Of a stretch of 64,000 nt of DNA, positions 57,049 to 64,000 are shown piece after piece. This DNA comes from Litoditis marina (taxonomy: Eukaryota; Nematoda; Chromadorea; Rhabditida; Rhabditidae). Every line of letters starts with the position of its first letter. The stretch's first letter is position 1. The stretch covers positions 17,538,632 through 17,602,631 of the forward strand of contig OZ038435.1 of assembly GCA_964036275.1 (NCBI GenBank). The letters run 5' to 3'. The position numbers and the translations under genes are program-made. Below the pieces are notes generated by a model. The model had not been told where the DNA came from and made no database searches. It was given only the letters and a program-made list of their open reading frames with translations.

Positions 57049-57510
57049 ATGGCCTCTATCGCATTTGCCAGGAACAAACGGCAAAGAGTCGAAACGCCCC
57101 CTGGAAGTGTCAGTGACAGTATGGCTACAATTGAAGATGACTTGCTCGATCTAGTGAACGGCCTTCCTCCCTTTGTGAAGAACATCCGGCACCACTTCTC
57201 AGAGGTTATTCAGGAACAATCGTCGAAAATTGCCTTAGTTAATTTGGAAAATTTCAAGTTGCGTGAGTAGCTTACCTCCGTGAGATCAAAACTATTATCC
57301 ACTTTCCTGCCCCCAAAACTATATACTTCTTTGTTTGATCGGTTTGATATCGGAACTAATGTGTTTTTCACTCTTATTCTGTTGATGGTTGTGAAAAGGA
57401 GACCGAAGATGAATGGAAACACTGGAGAAAAAGGATCATCCGGAAATGTTGCTATATTTTTGAAAGTACGCCTCGCGGCCGCGCCGCGTAAGGAACTGAA
57501 AGGAGTTTAA
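57049..57510 (+). pseudogene. Possible transposon ORF1-like or orphan exon, one in-frame stop
   Basis: From the ATG (57049) the frame encodes MASIAFARNKRQRVETPPG, an acidic stretch, then PPFVKNIRHHFSEVIQEQ and KIALVNLENFKLRE, a likely coiled coil. A TAG follows at 57268-57270. The same frame continues LTSVRSKLLSTFLPPK to a stop at 57508-57510. The basic start plus coiled coil resembles ORF1 of non-LTR elements, but this is not recognised with confidence. The paralogous position in segmental copy 1 lacks the ATG. Confidence 0.4.
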
Positions 57511-58539
57511 TTGAGTATAGGATGTGTTCGGTTCTCTCGTCAGTGACAAGTTTCAACAAACTATTCTGATTTCCCAGTTTTGGGAAACACATGATTATGT
57601 CCGCATGAACTATCTTGTATGATTTTATGTTAGTATTTTTCATTTGAACAAAATACAATTGTGTCACTAGGACTTTTGGATGGTGGTATGAGCACATTAA
57701 CCTAATCATATATCTTGTATAAATTCATGTCGGTTTCATGAGTGATAAACTTTTCCAATTCTCGAGATCGTTGTACTAGTGAATTTAATCACGCAGCGTG
57801 GAGTTTCTGTAAATCCTTGTACTCATACTCGTCACATATTTCCTCAACCAACAACTGAAAATTCTGGCGGATCTATAACAAGCTTTGGTGGAAGATTGTT
57901 GAATTGTACAGCAAGACGGGAATACCAATCAGCTCTTTCTCTGACAGTCTATTTTCTTTGCGGCGCGCATGATAAGAGATTTCTAAAGCCACGTTGCCTA
58001 CCAAATGCGAACATAACTTGTGAAATAGAGCGACTAATCCGAGAATCTGGGGATTAACAGAGTGAGACTAACAAATTTCCTGTTTGAAGTTCATTAAAGT
58101 AACGATGTGAGAAGGGTTCAAAATGCTTAGAATGAGCAAACGTATCACGTCAACACTAAATACTACTTTTCCTTACCCGGGTTGAACGTTTACTCTCAGT
58201 GAAATAGAGAATTTTAGCACTAAACACATTTCAGCGGTAGTTCACTACAGCAAAAACAGAAGAGTGAAAAAGGGATGAAATGAACTCTACCTTTTTTGTT
58301 ACTTATACGCGCCAGCTCGAAGTTTTCTCCGCAGTAATTCAACCTGAAACGAAATAAAACTACGTTCCGCAATGAATGACACCATTGAAACTGAAAAAAA
58401 CACCACTTTCCCATAATCTGAATTTCATGAGAAATTTCGAATTCGAAAAAATGCAGGCTGCAGACGTCATTAACTGAAACTATAGTTTCTACACATTTCC
58501 CTTTCAGACTAACTTGTTCGGTCAAGGCGTCTTCTTCTG
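57511..58539. other. No gene supported
   Basis: Contains short ORFs (for example 57779-58057, with CTHTRHIFPQPTTENSGG) but no family, splice pattern or start context that I can support. Confidence 0.4.
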
Positions 58540-59258
58540 CTGTGCGCCTCTTAGACAACTACTCTCAAATGGAGCAGCTACTGCTACAAAAACCGAAAAA
58601 TACTAATATACTCAAGTATAACTGTCCATTACAAACATACAAAAGTCGTAAAATATTTTCTCAAACCTGTAAACTAGAATCTACAAGGCACAGCTGCGAA
58701 AGAGAGAGAGCAACTGTTGAATAATATGACAAACGTTATAGCACCTAGAATTGGAGTATTGACAAAAAATGCCAACCATTGTGCACAAAACCAGGAACTC
58801 TATAATTGAGTACGTTGAGTTAACATCTGTGATTTGTAGATTCTAGTTTACAGGTTTGAGAAAATATTTTACGACTTTTGTATGTTTCAGGAATGCATGT
58901 TTCACAAGCAGTTATCTCCCCCTTCCCTCCAAGAAGTTTCTCGCATGTCACTGGATCAATGCCATAAGAGCATTCGATAGTCCACCATGAAGTCTTCTAT
59001 GAAGGAAAGGGACCAATACCTCAGAAGAAGCTGCTGCTACAAAAATCTGTGATATGTATGATGATCACCACCTCGAAACGAAGCGAAGTGAATGAATAAA
59101 TATGTAAAATATGTAAATATGTATGTTTGTATTGGACAGTTATACTTGAGTATATTAGTATTTTTCGGTTTTTGTAGCAGTAGCTGTTCCATTTGAGAGT
59201 AGTTGTCTAAGAGGCGCACAGCAGAAGACAAATCTTACATTCGTTGGGCCCCCACTTT
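58540..59258. mobile_element. Fold-back element, uninterrupted relative of 18348/34232
   Basis: The left arm CTGTGCGCCTCTTAGACAACTACTC to AAACCTGTAAACTAGAATC is inverted on the right. The stretch AATATACTCAAGTATAACTGTCCATTAC spans the position where the LTR array entered the other copy. The right half has a local rearrangement (58895-59100). Confidence 0.85.
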
Positions 59259-60395
59259 TTCATGAATTTTTCTCTTTTTGTATACATGCCGTAGGTATGT
59301 GGTTTGATCTGTACGGTGCAGATAAAATTGTTTCCTTAATCAACCGCTTGTCAAGTATTACCATCATTCGGAAAAAAATATGACGTCAACATTGCAGTTC
59401 TAGAAACTTACTTCATCTGCCCTTCAGAATCCCAGAATACGTCATGTTCGAATGAACTTTCATCGTGAATTGACCATTTTTAAGAAACTTCCAGCATTCG
59501 AAAACATATTTCACGTCCATTTTTTTAAAAGTTGACGTCATCTGGCCTTCTGAATTCCAGAATAAGTCATATTTAGATAAAGTTTTTTGCGTTAATATCC
59601 CATTTTTTAAATATTTTCAGCATTTGAAAATATAGGTGACGTCAACTTTGCACTTTTCAAAAATGACGTCATCTGGTCTCCAGAATCCCAGAATACGTCA
59701 CTCTTAGATTGAGTTTCACCGTTAATTGACCCTTTCTAAGATATTACCATCATTTGAAAATATATGTGACATCAACTTTGCACTTTTCGATTATGACGTC
59801 ATCCGAGCTCCAGAATCCTCGATGACGTCATCAGTAGAAGACTTACATCTAAATCGATGCCAGTTCATGTCGTGGTATCATACTTCAAATTTTACTTGAA
59901 TTGGTTAGGACTGAGCTGAGTTATAACGCAATTTGATTTACCCCGATAGAGAGGGCGAGAGAGTGCACGAAATGAAGAGACGCAGAGACATTTTCAAAGA
60001 CCTATAACTTGAGGAAAAATAATTTTATTCGAAAAAAAGTTTGCGCCCCCAAGGTTTGAGTGGGATATCTATCGTGTCCCAAATTTTCAGTCAAATCGGT
60101 TCACACATAAAAATTTCCCAGGAGAGCGCACACACACAGACACACACACACACACGACGGAAGTTGGCGGTCTGCATGAAGCGCATGACGTCATAACTCG
60201 GCTCAAACTCAATCAATTTCGTTCAAATTTCGAACATAACTTGTAAATGTGCCATAGAGAATCAGCAGATCATAAAAAGTTCTGATTTGCACAATTGGAC
60301 CTTTTTGAGAGTGAACTAAAAAAATGAAAGCGCGCATTAGCCGGACCAAAGACAAATCTCGCACAGCGCTTCGCGCTGCGCGCGATAGATTTATT
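59259..60395. repeat. Dispersed repeat with TGACGTCA modules, uninterrupted copy
   Basis: Matches 34233-34811 and then the second half of 39439-40318 (from CGATGACGTCATCAG on). Has at least nine GACGTCA/TGACGTC sites, a CA-rich run at 60128-60155 and the terminal hairpin CGCACAGCGCTTCGCGCTGCGCGCG. Confidence 0.85.
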
Positions 60396-60758
60396 CGCGA
60401 ATCGACACGTTTTCCACATTGTTGGATGTGGCATTCCGATTGGAGAAATAAAAGAAGAAAAGTTTAGATGATGAAAAGGGTATTGTAAATTACTACTTTT
60501 ATATGTTTTTCATTGGATACGCACGAGGCGCGGGAAACAACAAGGTGAGTAGTGCATACAAGGTAGATGTCTGTTCTGGGAAACTTGCTTTGGGACAAAT
60601 CGAGTGAATTATAAGAAAAACTAGGAGATTGAAATTATTATACAAAACATATATATCTGTCGCAAGGAGAGCAATATGAAAACACGAACTATAATTGTGA
60701 CGAATCTGTCAAACATTTGACAACAGTAGTGAATTGATAGTGAACGCAAACTATACAG

Positions 60759-60896
60759 TCCTTTGACTCGTCTGGCGAGGAATCTGTTCCTTCCGTAATG
60801 AATTCCGTATTTGCGAACATGGAGAATAGACAATCACGTCTTCTTGGCACATCTTCTTCGGACGATGATTTGAACGGACGTGGAGTATCACCTTAA
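60759..60896 (+). CDS. Probable orphan terminal exon, Ser/Asp-rich
   Basis: After an acceptor CTATACAG the frame reads SFDSSGEESVPSVMNSV, then MENRQSRLLGTSSSDDDL and GRGVSP with a stop at 60894-60896 (46 codons). AATAAA follows at 60990-60995. Biased, soluble composition and a nearby poly(A) signal support a last exon. I could not find the preceding exons, which may be far upstream or destroyed by repeats. Confidence 0.4.
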   Translation, partial: SFDSSGEESVPSVMNSVFANMENRQSRLLGTSSSDDDLNGRGVSP

Positions 60897-60989
60897 GGAT
60901 ATTTCCTCAGACGGTAAAGAATAATGATAAACGAAGGGGAGATAGAAATCAAATTGAAGATAGAATTCACCTTGGCAACAATTACAAAA

Positions 60990-60995
60990 AATAAA
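60990..60995 (+). promoter_or_regulatory. Poly(A) signal AATAAA
   Basis: Lies 94 nt after the stop of the possible terminal exon at 60759-60896. Confidence 0.4.
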
Positions 60996-62772
60996 TCCTA
61001 ATTTAAGGGACCAAAGCGGGGTGCGTCACAATGGAAACATTATGTTCCTTTAATTGCTTGATACTATATTTGCAAGTTTTGCTGAATTTCACTCAACAGA
61101 TTCTTCCACTATGAGAAGACACCAAAGTACTTTTTGAGCTCTTTGAATTTCTTTGTTAAATTCAGATGATATCTTTCTTCAAGCCTTTACTTCTGCAGGA
61201 GTATCAAACTCATCACAACGCAGATCTCTCAAAGAGTAAAACATCCAGTTGTGAAATAAGTGTGCTGGGTCAGTTGATGAGAAGAACATTGTCAATAGGG
61301 GTTTATTACTCATTGAGAATGGACATGAAAAGTGGAGATGTCTGGTCGGAACCGAGCGCGATGCGTCGCAAAACCCTCTCTGCCGTTGCTCATGTCTTGT
61401 CAGGGGCGTTGCCTTGAAGTAAAACATAACTCCGCGAACAATTGTATTGATCAAAGGAACATCTAGATCAGTTCTAAGTTAGAAGAGAACAAGAGGAAGG
61501 TTATCAACTAGGTTACCTGAGCTACCGGTGAATATAAGTGATCGGTTATGAACCATCACTTACAATCCCGGCCTGCGTCCTCTCTATCTCTGCTGCCTCC
61601 TATCCTCCCTATATCCCTCCTTCTTTCCTGCGTCTTGCGCACCCGTTTCAGAACTTCTAGTTGTTGGCGGTATTTGAGAGCAGAGAAGAGGCATAGTTCC
61701 ATGAAGACTAAATTGAGGTTGAAATTCAGGGATGTTCGTGAGTTGGTACTCATCCGATTCCGAAAACTTTTCAAATTCGTAGGGAATTCGCTACATCTAT
61801 ATTTTTAGTTCTCAAGAAAACCGCTCGTCTATGTGAAGAGTTTGGCCATGAATGACGGAGATGTTCCCGGATACGGCCTCAGCAACAGAAAAAAAAAAGA
61901 CAGCGCGTGAGAGATAGAGCGAGCAGAGAGAAGTAACACTTGACTACAGCTGGATCAGGTTTATGGACTAGATGGATACTCACTCAAACAACCGATTTTG
62001 TCAAAGTTTGAGAAAACTGGGGAACTATTTTATGTACTTACATTTTTTTACTTTTTCCTCGACTGCATTTTGTACAATTTTAATACACAAAACTCTATTA
62101 ACAACATTTTTCGTAATCCCTATATGGTAATTTATCGTTCATAAATATTGTTAATCGTTTGAAACAGTAAACACACAATCACAATGTTCACAATGTTTCA
62201 TTTTTTCAGATGAGAACAATGATTGTGTAAAAAAAGACAGTTAGAAGAGAGGTCTTCTCGAAACCATTCAAGGGCTCACGATCTCCAACACAATTTGGGA
62301 GCCTGAAATAGTATTTAGCTCAACTTTAACAAACGAGAATTGATTGTAGGGTTACTTAGTGCTTGCACTGTTGGGTGATTCTAATGAGTGAGGTATGTAG
62401 CTGATTGTTAGTAAGAAAATTAAAGTTAACGCTGCGATTTTTTGGAGGGTCGCAAAACTGTGCCTACCCTGAACCATTCAAAACTGCTATACTGCGCTAT
62501 ACTGTGAAGAATACTATGTTCAATATTTAAAACTACTGTTTTCTAAGCACGTGCTCAACACATACAATCAGCCAAACAGTTAATAATTCGCTGACTTACT
62601 TCGAAACTAAGTCAGTTTGGAGCTAATCAGCTTTGAAACTGAAAAACAATGTAACAGTGTACTAGGAAGATAACGATACTGGCTGATTCAATGAGGTGAA
62701 ACAGTTATGCAAATCAACATAGTGATTAAATGTAATAATCCGGAACAATGAATCCGGAACATTATAGACGCA
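60996..62772. other. No gene supported
   Basis: Contains ORFs up to 91 codons on both strands (61179-61454, 61548-61808) without motifs or consistent splice signals. Confidence 0.4.
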
Positions 62773-63913
62773 TCATATGACAACAACCACAACCCACTTG
62801 TACTTAGTGTCTTTCTCAGTTTTTTCACCGGCCTCAATAAGCTTATCAACAATCTCTCGAACGTAGTTAACGGCAGGCCCACAGTTCTTAGAATGGTCCT
62901 TGGCACATTGGTAATATTGTTTGGTGTATCTGAAGTATCAGTTCAAAGGGCACTAACAACGAAACGAATAAAGACGTAAAAAACGAAAGTACCAGTTGTT
63001 AGAAATTCAGCGGAGAGTGTTGAAACAAACAGAGTCATGAAATTTCAATTTTTAGTTTCGCTATTTGCCACACTACTCTTGTTGGTAAAATAGAGTATAC
63101 CTGCAAAATTTGTCCAAGAATTCATTCTGCGCTTCTTTCATCTCTTCACTATCTTCGTCCTTTCCTTTCATCTCTTTCTCTTTGTCTTCCAACCAATCCT
63201 TCAGCTCTTCCTCTTCCGTTTTCATGGAACAATCTTTCTCCAATTTGTCAAGATTTTTCTGCCACTTGCATAGACAGTTCGAGCACGATCCATCAGAAGC
63301 GATATTATTTTTACTCTCTGAGGCAGGACGTTCAGGTAAATCAGCAGAGGCCTCGGGAGCCGGTCTTGGAGAACCTCCGGAGGAAGACTTATGTTTTGCG
63401 GGTGCTGGTGGAGGTGGTGGTGACTTTTTAAATTTGTCTTCATGACTAAAATAGAGGTCATCGTACATTATTACATCATACATCAACTAGAATAGACCAA
63501 TGATTTTGTTAATGATTTGTTTTGTTGAAGGGGAACGATTATGTGGACCACTTCCGTGTCAACGGTCCTTTAAACTGCAATTGAGAAATGTAATGAAGTT
63601 TAAAGGACTGAAGCGTTGGGATTCGACCACATAATCCTCCTTCTTTAATGAGTTACATGGTAGTTCCTTTCGCAATCGGTGATCAAGAATAATATCACTA
63701 CGTACGAAACTCATAATCGTCGACGTCTTTGATGCAAAGAACAACATTTTGTCAAAATTAAATCAAGTCGAATTCATTATCTAGGTAGTTATATGGCTAA
63801 AAAGAGTCAGGAAATACGTTGAGAATGTGCTGTCTCAGAACGTAATCGATAACTATGAATGAATGATAAAGTGAAAACGCATGTAACTTACAACAGAGCA
63901 TCGTTGATAGTGC
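62773..63913 (-). CDS. 3' end of a Pro-rich/acidic protein gene, unrecognised, continues off the window
   Basis: Three exons in transcript order: 63892-63913 (TINDAL), 63101-63445 and 62773-62929, with acceptors TTTCAG, TTTTAG and CTTCAG, donors GTAAGT and GTATAC, and consistent phases (1, 2, 2). The protein has a Lys/Pro tract (KKSPPPPPAPAKHKSSS), a Pro/Glu/Ser stretch, a pair of cysteines (SDGSCSNCLCKWQ), a highly charged Glu/Lys segment likely to form a helix, then CRYTKQYYQCAKDHSKNCG and a C-terminal WVVVVVI before TGA (62773-62775). The regular cysteines in the C-terminal half suggest a disulphide-bonded helical domain. I do not recognise the family. The 5' part lies beyond 64000. Confidence 0.75.
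63526..63648. mobile_element. MITE, family A copy 4
   Basis: GGAACGATTATGTGGACCAC to CGACCACATAATCCTCCTTCTTTAA, with inner CGGTCCTTTAAACTGCAATTG and AGTTTAAAGGACTG. It lies in an intron of the 62773-63913 gene. Confidence 0.85.
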
Positions 63914-64000
63914 CTGAAAAAGGTCATACATTAACTTATGCAAAGACAATAATTCATACAGGCTCATAAATCACGTGAGAAAGTCTTGAAATTATGTGAC

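Noticed and set aside
57779..58057. 92-codon plus ORF as a gene
   Set aside because: No recognisable motif, no supporting splice sites or poly(A) signal, and the surrounding DNA is repeat-rich.

Overview
The window looks like a chromosome segment of a rhabditid, probably Caenorhabditis-type, nematode. The evidence is short T-rich splice acceptors (TTTCAG), AATAAA signals close to stop codons, a C-type lectin (clec-type) gene, and an exact copy of the nematode SL1 spliced-leader sequence. All names rest on motifs read by eye; no database search was possible.

Layout. 1-9735 is a satellite of about 66 monomers of roughly 148 bp with higher-order structure. 10318-13619 holds the last five exons of an unrecognised plus-strand gene with mobile-element debris in its introns. 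13843-16097 is a composite DNA transposon with very long inverted repeats around a remnant of a Merlin (IS1016/ISXO2-like) transposase. 16720-18467 holds dispersed, fold-back and tandem repeats.

18468-33631 is the centrepiece. It first reads as three 5.15-kb tandem copies of a pir-1/lipin gene pair, but it resolves into a minus-strand LTR retrotransposon array, LTR-internal-LTR-internal-LTR-internal-(partial LTR). It is flanked by a 5-bp target duplication (ATAAC), and each complete unit has a tRNA-Gly primer site and a purine tract beside its LTRs. No gag or pol was seen. Each unit instead carries an intact, intronless PIR-1-type RNA phosphatase ORF in the sense direction and a long antisense retrocopy of lipin mRNA. 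The lipin copy is truncated exactly at the primer site, has two frameshifts in all three units, and still carries its SL1 leader. The array sits inside a fold-back repeat, and a related uninterrupted copy elsewhere in the window shows the unoccupied site.

34817-39433 is a second, gene-less LTR element (4.6 kb, 552-bp LTRs, TSD CTTCA) that also uses a tRNA-Gly primer site. It is nested in a dispersed repeat rich in TGACGTCA palindromes, and a non-LTR reverse-transcriptase fragment follows. 41840-49280 (minus) is a phase-consistent 14-exon secreted protein with two C-type lectin domains. 49.9-57.5 kb is dominated by a degenerate direct duplication and several MITEs. 58.5-60.4 kb holds the related fold-back and CRE-rich repeats. 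60759-60896 is a probable orphan terminal exon, and 62773-63913 (minus) is the 3' end of a Pro-rich, acidic nematode-type protein that runs off the window.

The host genes appear independent of each other. The only apparent multi-part system is the LTR element and its two captured host sequences, one encoding a small-RNA-pathway enzyme and the other antisense to a lipid-metabolism gene.
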